Of a stretch of 64,000 nucleotides of DNA, positions 48,426 to 58,728 are shown one piece after another. A model generated the notes under the pieces. That model searched no databases. It was given only the letters and a program-made list of their open reading frames with translations, and had not been told where the DNA came from. Source of the DNA: Daucus carota subsp. sativus. Taxonomy: Eukaryota > Streptophyta > Magnoliopsida > Apiales > Apiaceae. The stretch is taken from assembly GCF_001625215.2 (NCBI RefSeq), contig NC_030387.2, positions 29,907,606 to 29,971,605 of the forward strand, written 5' to 3'. Within the stretch, counting starts at the first letter, position 1. Each line of letters opens with the position of its first letter. The position numbers and the translations under genes are program-made.

Positions 48426-49315
48426 GCATGCAAAGTCTCTAGACTTCTCCACAATTACTCTCAAAACTGTCTTAACAAGCAAGGCTTAAAGAAGAGAGAT
48501 AAGAAGACCCTATGCCGATAGAGTTTATGTTTGTTATTTAGTTGGATTTTAAGAAAAATCATTAAGTATGGTGAATAAAGAGAATTTTTTATTAAAAAAT
48601 CTAATACTTCCCGTTAATTTTGTGACTAAATAGTTCCGAACTAGAAGTTATGTGATCTTTATGCATTAGTTTTATAGAGTATATGTGACTAGTCATAAAA
48701 TATATATGATATAAAAATAAATATCAATATTATTTTAATGAATATCAATATTATTTTACTTGCAAAAAAGTAATATTTATCTTTTTTAAAACTTAAATTA
48801 ATTTATAACAAATATAATTGCAATTATTGTTATACACTCCCTCTGCCCTCTAATTTGTTTACATTTTTTTTACACTGTTCGGCACGCATTTCAAGGCGCA
48901 TATAAAGTATAGTTTTTTAACTTATTTTTTTAAAAAAATTTTATAAAAATTTAAATACCAAACTTTTATTTAAAAGAAAAAAAGATCAAAATAATATATC
49001 AAACCATACTTTATGAGGGTATTAGAATGCGTGCCGAATCCTCATCCCCCAATGTAAATAATTGAGGGGGGACGGAGGGAATATATTATTTCAAAAAGTT
49101 TATCATAATATATATAATAATTAACTTTATTAAGTTTATCATAATATATATATTTTTAAATTTGCAACTTACATGAAAATATAAATATTCATAGATAGTA
49201 TAAATAAAATAAAATATAAGTTTAAGGAAAAGAAAAGGGAATATAAATGGAGTAGGATTTCTCAATTATACTTCATATATAGCCAATTACTAGATCTGAT
49301 ATCACGCGAGGGAGC
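48426..49315. other. Intergenic region with a degraded MITE
   Basis: AT-rich DNA between two divergent genes. It contains the Stowaway-like element at 48837-49080 and the upstream region of the first LEA gene. No further gene is recognised. Confidence 0.45.
48837..49080. mobile_element. Stowaway-like MITE
   Basis: About 244 bp from CTCCCTCTGCCCTC to GGGGGGACGGAGGGA, with AT-rich inverted halves. The exact TA boundaries are blurred. Confidence 0.75.
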
Positions 49316-49323
49316 TATAAATA
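49316..49323 (+). promoter_or_regulatory. TATA box of LEA14-like gene A
   Basis: TATAAATA lies 177 bp before the ATG at 49500. Between 49398 and 49425 the sequence GCATGCAGAAGCAGCTGC plus GTTTCTTCAT is shared with the second LEA gene (52252-52279). Confidence 0.65.
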
Positions 49324-49499
49324 CGAGGTGTACATGTGATAACCCACAATAATTGGACATGCAACACAAGCAACTCTCACGTAGCGAAATATATACGCAT
49401 GCAGAAGCAGCTGCGTTTCTTCATACAACATTAATTAATTTTGTAGAATACATTTACAAACACAAATTTTTCTTTGGTTGATCTGCAAGAGGGTTAAAA

Positions 49500-50626
49500 A
49501 TGGCGGGATTCCTTGATAAGGCGAAGGAGTACGTGACGGAGAAGGTGGCGGAGATGAAGAAGCCAGAGGCGTCCGTGACGGACGTGGATCTGAAAGATGT
49601 GAGCCGGGAGTGCATCACTTATGACGCTAAGGTTTCTGTTAGTAATCCATATAGTACTTCCATTCCCATCTGCGAGATCTCTTACAAACTCAAAAGCGCC
49701 GGCAGGTTTGTTATCTCCACCCTTTCAGTTTGCAAATCTTTAGAAGTCTTCGTGATCACGTGAGAATTGAGATGGAATGAAAAGTGGTTGTGTAGGGGAA
49801 AATACGTATTTCGAAACACGGTTGGATTTAATTTGCGACTCGATCTATCGAGGCAAAACCTAGAAAATGGTGGCAAGGTGTTCTGGTGGATTAGAAAATG
49901 TTAGAATAAAATGTTAGAATATGACATAAATCGACTTGTGATAATAGATTATGACATAATGGTGGCGAGCTGTACGTAGCATCTTATGTTCTGTTATATT
50001 AACATAAATGATCAAGGAAAGAATAATAAGGCCCTTTATGTTATTTGAACGGGGAAGTACAATCAAGGGCCTTGTAAATTATCATAAGAATATTTTATAC
50101 CGGGTATTAGTTGAACAAATATTTATTATGTAATATATTTTGCTATATAATTTGAGAAACATAAACAAATATAAGCTGATGAACATGTTGCACGATATAT
50201 GAGTCTCTCGTTAATTCTACACAACACTACCTTAACGTATACAAGGTCGAGACTATTTCTGTGCGCTTTATTTCCAACCACCGTGGTCGATCGATTTTAT
50301 TGATCTGTTTTGTCCGCTTTTCTTGTAGTGATACATATGTTGATTGTTGTTTGTACCTTTTCGGTTTCAGGGAGATTGCTTCAGGAACTGTTCCGGACCC
50401 AGGATCACTCAAGGGTAACGACACGACTATGCTAAACGTAGGATTGAAGGTGCCACATAGTGTGCTTCTGAGCTTGGCCAAAGACATTGGTGCAGATTGG
50501 GATATTGACTATGAATTGGGAATTGATTTTGTGTTTGATCTCCCGGTTTTTGGAAACATTACCATTCCAGTTTCCAGCAAAGGCGAGATCAAGCTCCCTA
50601 CTTTCTCCGATTTATGGACCAAGTAA
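49500..50626 (+). CDS. LEA14: LEA14-type late embryogenesis abundant protein, copy A
   Basis: Two exons, 49500-49705 and 50371-50626, encode 153 residues, the usual LEA14 length. It is the LEA_2/WHy fold: a globular beta-sandwich that protects cells during dehydration, with no signal peptide, so probably cytosolic. Visible family blocks are FLDKAKEYVTEKVAEMKKPE, VSNPYSTSIPICEISYKLKS, REIASGTVPDPGSL, LGIDFVFDLPVFGNITIPVS and KLPTFSDLW near the end. The Asn-Pro-Tyr after SVS is the conserved NPY motif. The single phase-2 intron, splitting an Arg codon, is at the same place as in the other two copies. The TATA box at 49316 and shared promoter words suggest joint regulation with copy B. Confidence 0.93.
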
Positions 50627-52238
50627 ACGTGTGCGTTCGCTCAGTGTCTGATGTTTTTGCTTTGTTTTTCATTTTGTATTATCTCAAGTGATGATATATA
50701 TATATTGTTTGATGAAGGATGAATTGATAACCAGTTCCTCCATCGTTCAATGAATAAATATGGTTTATACTTTATAGTCTTATTTTGTAGTCTCAGTTTC
50801 CAAAATGCAGATGCTATTTGATAAAATTTTCTATTTCTTATTTATGAATAATAAAAAATTACCATATTTTAATTCCTCGTCAAGTCTTGTAAGCGAGCTA
50901 GACATCAAGATATTCGTCCAAATTATCTTTTGACCCGAGTAAAGATATTGTGTGACCAGGCGAGGCGACGCCATGACAACCATCATATTCTTTATTAATA
51001 ATTGAAATAATTTTTCACTCAAACACATAAAGTTATTATTTATTACTATTAGTTAAATATAATAAGTGATTTAATAAAAATTGAGCTGATCATATAAGAT
51101 TTAAACACATATATGTGTGCTTGACATTGCTATTTGCTAGTATTTAAAAAGGATAATGTGAATATAATGGTAGTATCCATAGACACGCAGAACCACACAT
51201 ATGTAAAATCATATCAAGAAATTTTAATTTGGGTATGAATCCAACAAAGTGAATGCAATAGTCACCTTATGTTACTAGAAATTGCCTTAACAGGCAAGCT
51301 GATGGGTGAAGGTAAATGCCAATCTCATGATGCAATCTTTACATACATGAGGGTGAGACATTAATCTTGCGGAAAATTGATCTTTGCCTAGACGAGCAAG
51401 TTAGATACAAAACTAAGACTAGTCTTAGAGCAAGGCTAATACAGTACTCAAGTTAAAAAATTTCACCTGAATATGAATGTACAATAACAAGATATTATAT
51501 TTGATACTAAATATAAAATTATAGATGTTTTTATAACATCATATTAACATCTAAGTGAGGAAAATAATGTTATCAAATAAAATAACGAATTTAAAGATTT
51601 AATGAGTTAAATATAACTAATTTAAATAATTTATATACCTCTTTTTCTGAACAATTTTAGTGGGTGTTTGGCAGCAACTTTTAAGCCGGGCTTCTCGGTT
51701 TATAAGTTAGAAGCACTTATTCGTACCGTTTGTGTAAAAAGTCAAGAAGCACTTATAAAAAGTTAGGAATGCTAGCTTTTGTTTCAGGGTTTCTACTTAT
51801 TTTCCAAACACTTTAATCACTTATATGTCTTATCATGCTTCTAACTTCTCTACTCCACTTATTTATTTTAAGCAAGAAGCACTTATTTTAAACTCACCCA
51901 AACGCCTCTTATACATATATACAGGAATCCCATCCGAGACAAACAGATAATCCAAAAGCTGAAAGGGCCACTTAAACTAGAAAACAAGGCAAGTAGATTT
52001 CGCTAGTTGAATGATTAATTATGAAGATTACACGCATTTCTTTTTGCTTGTAAATTTTAACATGTGAATAAAACATAAACCATAAGTTAAAACTGATTAG
52101 CAAACTCATTTAAAATAACTAACTTTTCAGGCAAAATCTTATCGCCAAGGACCTAGCAACATTCACATCAATCAAAGAGGAAATAACAACTTTCACGCGC
52201 AATGCAATAATGCAAACCCAAAAGTCTCACATGCATCT
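50627..52238. other. Intergenic region between LEA copies A and B
   Basis: 3' untranslated sequence of copy A up to about 50770, then AT-rich DNA with one Tourist-like MITE (51660-51908). No further gene is recognised. Confidence 0.5.
51660..51908. mobile_element. Tourist-like (PIF/Harbinger) MITE
   Basis: The element is 249 bp with ends GTGGGTGTTTGGCAGC and the complement of GAGGCGTTTGGGTGAG. It is flanked by TTA on both sides (51657-51659 and 51909-51911). The repeated AGAAGCACTTAT words inside occur in both halves in inverted orientation. TTA duplications and GTTTGG ends are typical of Tourist elements. Confidence 0.85.
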
Positions 52239-52251
52239 ACGTGTATAAATA
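52239..52251 (+). promoter_or_regulatory. ACGTG core and TATA box of LEA14-like gene B
   Basis: ACGTG (52239-52243), the core of abscisic-acid response elements, is followed at once by TATAAATA (52244-52251), 99 bp before the ATG. This spacing is unusually tight. The downstream ATGCAGAACCAGCTGCTG block is shared with gene A. Confidence 0.6.
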
Positions 52252-52349
52252 CATGCAGAACCAGCTGCTGTTCTTCATTACAAAATTTCACACTGCTTAT
52301 CTAATTAATTAAATATATAGCTTTCCTAGCTAGTTAATTTGCAGGGATT

Positions 52350-53143
52350 ATGGAAGGATTACTAGGTAAGGCTACAGAGGCCATGACCAAGGGGACTAAG
52401 AAACCAGAAGCCAAGATTACTCATGTGGGTCTGAAAGATGTGAACCTTGAGTTTGTCACTTACAATGCTAAAATCTCAGTGACTAATCCATATCCTACTC
52501 CTCTTCCCATCTTTCAGATCACTTATGCTCTCAAAAGTGCTGACAGGTTTGTTATATATTTTCTGCCTCTTTTACATTCACAAATTTCCCGGGACAGCGC
52601 AAGTGGTGGGTTTATCCTCTGTTGTCCCGGAAAACTCCTCTACTCTGGCTCATCCCGAAAAGTATTGGAACAAATACTCATTTGTAAGGTATATAAGCCT
52701 AAATTATCAAAATGTACTCAGTTTTAACTTTTAAGACACTGGAACCCGACATTTATATTTTAAGAACGGAGAACAAAAAACAATTAGGATTAACTGACAT
52801 ATTTTCTTCAAGAAGGTCAATGCATTAATGGATTTTATTTTTGTTGGTTTTTAGGGAGCTTGTTTCAGGAACTAGTCCGAACCCGGAGCCACTGAAGGCA
52901 AATACCACGACTGAGCTAGAATTCGAAATGAAGGTATCATTTACCATGTTAGTGAGTTTGGCCAGGGACATTGGCGCAGATTGGGACATCGACTATGATT
53001 TGCAGATCAATGTTGTTGGGAATGTACCAGCCATGGGAGATGTTACCATTCCAATCTCCAACAAGGGCCAGATGAAGCTCCCCACTTTGAAAGATCTATC
53101 AGCTTTGGCTAATCTCACTACAAATCTGAGTGTGACCGTTTAA
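52350..53143 (+). CDS. LEA14: LEA14-type late embryogenesis abundant protein, copy B
   Basis: Two exons, 52350-52546 and 52855-53143, encode 161 residues. It starts MEGLLGKATEAMTKGTKKPE and lacks part of the Lys-rich first helix found in copy A. Family blocks: VTYNAKISVTNPYPTPLPIF, RELVSGTSPNPEPL, DIGADWDIDYDLQINVVGNV, GDVTIPISNKGQMKLPTL. The C-terminus adds LSALANLTTNLSVTV beyond the usual end. The intron (phase 2, AG|G) is conserved with copies A and C. It is on the same strand as both neighbours, so the three arose by tandem duplication. Confidence 0.93.
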
Positions 53144-54186
53144 GCGTATAATGAAGGATGAATCAGAACTCAGTACTTCTGGTGGAGAAGTTAAATAATT
53201 TGTGTACTACTACTGAATATAATTATTGTATCCCTCCGGGGACTGTGTGTATTTGTGTCCTACACTCCTACAAGCCTCGGCTCTACATATATAGTCGATC
53301 GGCTGCCATGTCAATATTGAACATCTCTCCTGGAACTATATATAATGAATAATGGGCACTTTATTGTTATTGTACACACTTTGCGTTGCTTCTTTTGTGC
53401 AAGTCCTTGTATAAGCCCAAGCATATACTCTGTTCAACGTAGGTTAAATGTTAAACCGACCATCAGTCTCATGATTTTGCGTCGCAGAATTGTATCGGTT
53501 ACTTGTGTCCTCTGGTTCGTTCCCAGCCAGTTTCAGGTTTCTTCCTCTAACCCTTCTAATTTAACTAGTTTTTTTTTAATAATTGATGCTGATTCTTATT
53601 GATGGCTCTTCGTCTACACTTAAAAAAAATTACTTATTACTTGAAGTAAAGAAATGGATTACAAATGACAAATAGACTAGAATTGATATTAAAATATTTG
53701 GATAATGGGACTTAAAAGATATTCATGTTTTTGAATAATTTTTGTTTGAATGTTTGGTAATTTAAAGAAATATTAGGAAAGAAAATAAAAATAAAATAGA
53801 GGTTCCTAGAAAAAACAATTAGTTACTTAAACATCCAACTTCTCTTCTCGGAAGCTTCCCATTTTTCACGAAAAGAATCCCACTTCTAACAGGAAATAAG
53901 TATAGATTACAAATCACCTCTTGCTATAGCACCTAACAAATCCTTTTCCAGGAGAAATTAATATTTCATTACCTCTCGCCACTGCTATAAAATTTGAACT
54001 TTAGCAGGCGCTCAGAATATGTCCTTGCTCATTGTTTCCATCGTCATTTATGTTTTTTAAGCTCTCTGCAGTGCGCTGTATCACTCCCGTTGATCATTCT
54101 CTTTTACCTCATTGACCAAGCATTTATATAATTTATAAGTCATATTATCTGAATATTTTCATAACATATATGTTCTAACCTACTTA
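53144..54186. other. Intergenic region after LEA copy B
   Basis: Probable 3' untranslated sequence to about 53350, then AT-rich DNA. Short ORFs have no recognisable content. Confidence 0.45.
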
Positions 54187-54420
54187 CTCACTCTTTCCCA
54201 ATAGATTCTTTATGTTAATTTTTGATACGCATTTTGAGATTTTTATAAAATATGATTTCATAATTTTTTTTAAATTTTTTTATACGTGCAAAAGTTTGAC
54301 GTTTAAACTATTCAAAAATATATATTAAAAAACCATTATCGAATTATACTTTATAAGAACCTCAGAATAAGTGCAAATAATGAAAACAATGAACTAAACA
54401 ACCAGTTAGGACCGAGGGAG
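54187..54420. mobile_element. Stowaway-like MITE
   Basis: About 234 bp from CTCACTCTTTCCCAATAG to GGACCGAGGGAG with TA on both sides. The ends are degraded Stowaway termini. A LINE insertion begins a few bases downstream. Confidence 0.72.
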
Positions 54421-54443
54421 TATCATTTCAAATCTATTCTTTT

Positions 54444-55869
54444 TTCTTTTTTTTTGACAAACAAAGGATTTTATTAATACGAATCGCAAACCCAGCCGGG
54501 ACAAACCCCCGAACTGTCAACTACAATCTGATTGTGAAACAAAGAACGAACTATACAAATAGTCGTTTTGTTTTCAGATCGCTTAACAAATAGATCATAT
54601 TTATATTCTTTGATCTAAAAAGTATTACAATAATATCTCAAGCAATCCAACCTACATCAGTTATGAAACTAGTAGTCTCGCAATTGACCTTCACGTAAGC
54701 ATCATTTGTAGCCCAATATTCAGAACTATCAGTCAAATCAACGGATCTTGGAGCACCAAACGTCCCCAAAACATGAACAATTATTTGTTGTGAAAGGTGA
54801 GCTCTTGCGGTATTCACCATCGTTCCGAAATCGATGCGAGTCTTACCGATCTCCCAAAATACCGTATAAATCCTTTTCAGATTGATAATCAAACGACACA
54901 TCAAAACACATAAAAATACGAAAATATAACACACTGACATCCAAAAAAGATGGGCACACACTGACATCCCAAAACGATGGGCACACAACCTTGATAACAA
55001 GGTACTCAAACAAGATTAGATCTTGGTTTTATTGAAAAACTAGTAAAATAATAGAGGGGATGCGAAAGCGAATGGGTTAATTGATGAGAAAATGAAGATC
55101 TGGGAGGTGGAAAAGTGACGGCTGAAACCTAATACGGGTAGGGATGAGCAGAAACCGAACCGAAAACCGAAACCGAACCAATAATCGCAAAAACCGCACG
55201 AAACCGCACCAAATAAAACCGCACCGAACAAAAACCGAACCGAATAAAAACCGCATCGATACTTAGGTTTTGGTTTTGGTTTCGGCAATTTTAAAACCGA
55301 ATACAAACCGAACCGAACCGCAATAATATTTATATTTATTTAATTATTTATTTTATATATTTAAACTAAATATATAAATCATATGTATCATAAAATATAT
55401 AAACTAGGCATGAACTTTGGCACCAGTTGGAATGTTGGCTGCTAGTACTCGTGCTGTATAATTGTTTGATTCTTGTTGATGGTTTAGAGCAGAGGTAGGC
55501 TCATTTTCTAATGTAGATAGAGAAGATATATGCCTGAATCAGTTTGCGGCTTTGCACAAATCTCAGGACTAGACTAGTGATCAACCTTTTATCTGGCTGT
55601 AACTGTTTTTATGCTTCCTTTCATTGCAAGTTTGAGGAAACACCTTGCAGGCTTGCACCTTCATTTACTTTCTCTTTCGTTTTCTCCGTGTTGATGTCAT
55701 GATTTTTAGTTTTTTGGATTTTTCACGGTTTGGAAACCGAACCGCACCAATAAAACCGAAACCGCTCCTATTATAAACCGAACCGCACCAATAAAACCGA
55801 AACCGCTCCTATTATACGGGAGTTGACTCTCAAAACAAGAGAGAAAAGAAAATCACCTTTCAATTCGAG
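54444..55869 (-). mobile_element. 5'-truncated LINE-like retroposon with 19-bp target-site duplication
   Basis: The insertion is flanked by a perfect 19-bp direct repeat, ATTTCAAATCTATTCTTTT (54425-54443 and 55870-55888). On the minus strand the insert ends in an A-rich tract beside the repeat (54444-54455), as expected from target-primed reverse transcription. Near the 3' end a minus-strand frame reads YWATNDAYVKVNCETTSFIT, like the start of a LINE RNase H domain (usually VKVNCDGA). A hAT-like element (55139-55812) makes up nearly half the insert. Without it the retroposon is about 0.75 kb. Confidence 0.75.
55139..55812. mobile_element. hAT-like element, AAACCG word family, nested in the LINE
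   Basis: The left end TAGGGATGAGCAGAAACCG is clear. Arrays of AAACCGAACCGCA follow at 55150-55325 and again at 55728-55805. The right terminus is degenerate: two tandem units containing AACCGAAACCGCTCCTATTA. The flanks AATACGGG (55131-55138) and TATACGGG (55813-55820) give an 8-bp duplication with one mismatch. The interior has no transposase. Confidence 0.7.
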
Positions 55870-55888
55870 ATTTCAAATCTATTCTTTT

Positions 55889-56120
55889 ACTTTAGGTAAT
55901 AAGTAACCTTTTTTTGGTTAAGCTTAGAACAGCTCGGACTTCTTGTTTCCAGTCTTTAGTACTCATGCTGCCATGCATAATTCATTTTAGATTACATTTT
56001 CGTCTAAAACCGAGCAACTTAACCAACGCCAAGAGGATGACCCACCTAGAAACACGAGGATTCCTGCAACAACCCATAACAATTGTAAGTACTCAAAAAA
56101 CTTGTCATCATCTCTATGCA
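55889..56120. other. Upstream region of LEA copy C
   Basis: Short promoter-side DNA. It does not share the GCATGCAGAA block seen upstream of copies A and B. Confidence 0.4.
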
Positions 56121-56128
56121 TATATAAG
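56121..56128 (+). promoter_or_regulatory. Possible TATA box of LEA14-like gene C
   Basis: TATATAAG lies 95 bp before the ATG at 56223. Confidence 0.45.
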
Positions 56129-56222
56129 ACATACCTGCAGCATGTACAACATGGAAAGTTTTCTCACTACATAAATTTTTTATCTAGCCTTCTACATATT
56201 GTTAATTTTTGCAGGAGAGCAA

Positions 56223-57472
56223 ATGGCAGAAATATCGTTGGATACGGAGAAAGAGATCAATGCTGCGGAGACGAAGAAACCTGGAGCAAGGGTGAGTGAT
56301 GTGAGTCTGAAAGATGTGAGCCTGGAGCATGTCACTTACAACGCCAAGGTCTCATTCACTAATCCATTTAGTACTCCCGTCCCCATTCTTGAGATCTCTT
56401 ACGCTCTTAAAGCTGCCAACAGGTTTGTCTTTTGTATTCCCATTTCATTTTCATTCTCTCTTTTATAATAGGGCGAGAGGTTTTCAACTAAAATAAAAAA
56501 AAATCAATATTATAAAATTTAATTGAACTCCCACAAAATTATTGTAATTGGACTTATATTCGTGTTATATGTAATGAATTTGAATGATATTAACAATCAA
56601 TTGAAATATTTTGTACCACCAATATATTAGTATTGGGCGCCATTGGCCTATGTCCTCTTCAAGAGTTGGACCAGTTCTTCTTAGGTACTTTTTAATGTTA
56701 TATATAATGGATTGGCCTATGTCCTCTATTATATATGCAACAGAAAAAATGTCCTTAGAACATTAGTATTAGCAATCTCCCTAAGAATAGAACTCGAAAA
56801 TTTGTAATGATTAACCGGAGATTTTTCATATGGAGAATAGACATATATATAGGTAGAGCTGTAAACGAACCGGACTCGGACGAACTATTACCGAACTCGA
56901 ACAAAATCTTAATGAACCGAACAATTGTTCGATAATTTTAACGAACCGAACGAACTTACCGAACAGTTCGGTTCATTTACAGCTCTATATATATATATAG
57001 GTGCACTTCAGGTTTAAATAATCTTGCTGGATTCAGGGAAATTGCCTCAGGAACTACTTCGAACTCAGGACGATCGATTATGGCGAACGATGCAATCGTA
57101 GTGGATCTGGAAATGGAAGTGCCGCACAGTGTGCTGCTGAGTAATTTGGTGCGAGACATTGCTGCAGATTGGGACATTGACTATGAGCTGGGAATTAATT
57201 TTGTCATGAATGTGCATATTGACTACGACTTGGTGATTAATTCTGTCCTCGATGTCCCGGTTCATGGAAATATTACCATTCCGATTTGTAGCCAAGGCCA
57301 GATCAAACTTCCTGCTTTGTCCGATCTATCAATTTTATCGTGGGTTCGTTTATTATTGCCGTTCGGGAAATCAGTAGTAATTGTTTTCTCAAGAGCATGT
57401 CTAAATGTATTTGATGAGGTTCGAAAACAAATTATTGAAAAAATGCTTAGATACAAAGCCAAATATTTATAA
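56223..57472 (+). CDS. LEA14: Divergent LEA14-type protein, copy C
   Basis: Two exons, 56223-56422 and 57037-57472, encode 211 residues, well above the usual 150 or so. The first exon matches copies A and B (SDVSLKDVSLEHVTYNAKVS, FTNPFSTPVPILEISYALKA); the conserved NPY is NPF. In exon 2 IDYELGINFV is followed by a second, diverged copy, IDYDLVINSV, so about 13 residues of a beta-strand unit are duplicated. After the usual end at SDLSIL the frame runs on for about 40 extra residues (SWVRLLLPFGKSVVIVFSRA...), where copies A and B stop. The intron contains a hAT-like element. The gene may be functional but altered, or starting to decay. Confidence 0.8.
56854..56987. mobile_element. Small hAT-like element, GAACCGAAC word family
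   Basis: The element is 134 bp in the intron of LEA copy C. Ends are TAGAGCTGTAAACGAACCGG and the complement of TAGAGCTGTAAATGAACCGA. Nearly the whole element is ACGAACCGAACGAAC words and their complement, with a central AATTGTTCG. Flanks TATATAGG and TATATATA are an imperfect 8-bp match in low-complexity DNA. Confidence 0.8.
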
Positions 57473-57922
57473 AGAAAATAGGTCTTTTTATGCCATCATA
57501 TACTGATGATCGCTTACTTTGGCTTATATAAATACAGTATTGGCAAATAAGCCATATGCCAAACACAGTCCGGTTAAATTTATATATTCATCAAATTTTT
57601 ATCCGTGAAGTGCTTCTTCGTCATGATCTAAAATTTGGTTAATCGACATCTATGTCGTGTGAGCATCTATTTGAGAATAACTCATTAGATTACAAATTAA
57701 TCTATAAATTTTAATTTATCTGATCGAAACTTGCTCATTTAGTTTTGTCGAAAACATATGAAATGAATTGAAATCACAACTGAACATTTTCCCGAGATAT
57801 TAATTAGACTTTGCATGAGGGTGCAGCAGCTCATTTCTTGCCCTCAACAAAAATGCTGAAATAAGTAATCCCCATTATACAGCATATTCAGCATTATGGC
57901 CCACATGTTTGTTTATTTATTA
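57473..57922. other. Downstream region of LEA copy C
   Basis: AT-rich 3' side of copy C. It contains the first copy (57804-57862) of a 57-59 bp repeat described separately. Confidence 0.45.
57804..57862 (+). repeat. 57-59 bp direct repeat, copy 1
   Basis: TTAGACTTTGCATGAG, then GCAGCAGCTCATTTCTTGCC and AACAAAAATGCTGAAAT. The same sequence occurs at 58672-58728, where it runs exactly up to the end of the retrotransposon LTR. Confidence 0.9.
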
Positions 57923-58227
57923 CTCCCTCCGTCCCTATTTATCTGTCCACTTTGGAAGTGAAAATTTGTCCCTATTTATCTGTCCATTTATACTTTCAAA
58001 ACTAATTTAATGATAATTTTTCAAATATATCTCCATAATTTCAATTTTCAAGGCTTGACTTATTTAAAACTTGGTTGAATTCATGTTTTCAAGACATAAA
58101 GTAGGGGTATTCCACCATTTTCAAGATATTAATTAGAGGTATTTAATGAAAAAGTTTATACAATCAAGTATTTCTTGGTATGTGTTTTTTTTTTCCAAAA
58201 TGGACAGATAAAAAGAGACGGAGGGAG
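57923..58227. mobile_element. Stowaway MITE
   Basis: The element is 305 bp from CTCCCTCCGTCCCTATTTAT to GAGACGGAGGGAG with TA at both sides (57921-57922 and 58228-58229). An internal duplication of the left end (CCCTATTTATCTGTCCA twice) is visible. Confidence 0.9.
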
Positions 58228-58229
58228 TA

Positions 58230-58487
58230 CTTCCTCCATCTTTTTTAGTTGTCAAATTTTTATTTTTGTTGGTCAAATTGATTAAGTTTTGAACAAAAAT
58301 TATAAGTTACTCACTCATTATTTTAAAAACTGAAAATTACATCTTAAAGTAGATTAGAAGTTATTTCCAGTGACATAATTTTTTTTTTATTTTGTCAATT
58401 AATAAAATATTAATAAATTTCAGTCAAACTTTAGTCAATTTGACCGGCACAAAATCAAATGTGACAACTAAAATGGGAAAGTGGAAG
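58230..58487. mobile_element. Second Stowaway-like MITE, sharing a TA with its neighbour
   Basis: The element is 258 bp from CTTCCTCCATCTTTTTTAGT to ACTAAAATGGGAAAGTGGAAG with TA on both sides. Its left TA (58228-58229) is also the right TA of the preceding element. Confidence 0.82.
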
Positions 58488-58671
58488 TAGTTTTCTAAAC
58501 AATCCTAGCCGGAAAGTGTTTAAATTAAATATAAATGTGAAAAAACAAGCGCACACGACAGGGGCATGTCATATCTAATCGGTAATATTTATCAAAAATA
58601 TGTAATATTAAATACCATCTAAAATATTTCCAGTTGAATCTAAAACACATAATTAATTCAATCTAAAATAT

Positions 58672-58728
58672 TTAGACTTTGCATGAGTGCAGCAGCTCAT
58701 TTCTTGCCCTCAACAAAAATGCTGAAAT
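58672..58728 (+). repeat. 57-59 bp direct repeat, copy 2, abutting the LTR
   Basis: Second copy of 57804-57862. It ends GCTGAAAT at the LTR boundary, so the retrotransposon inserted within or next to this duplicate. Confidence 0.9.
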
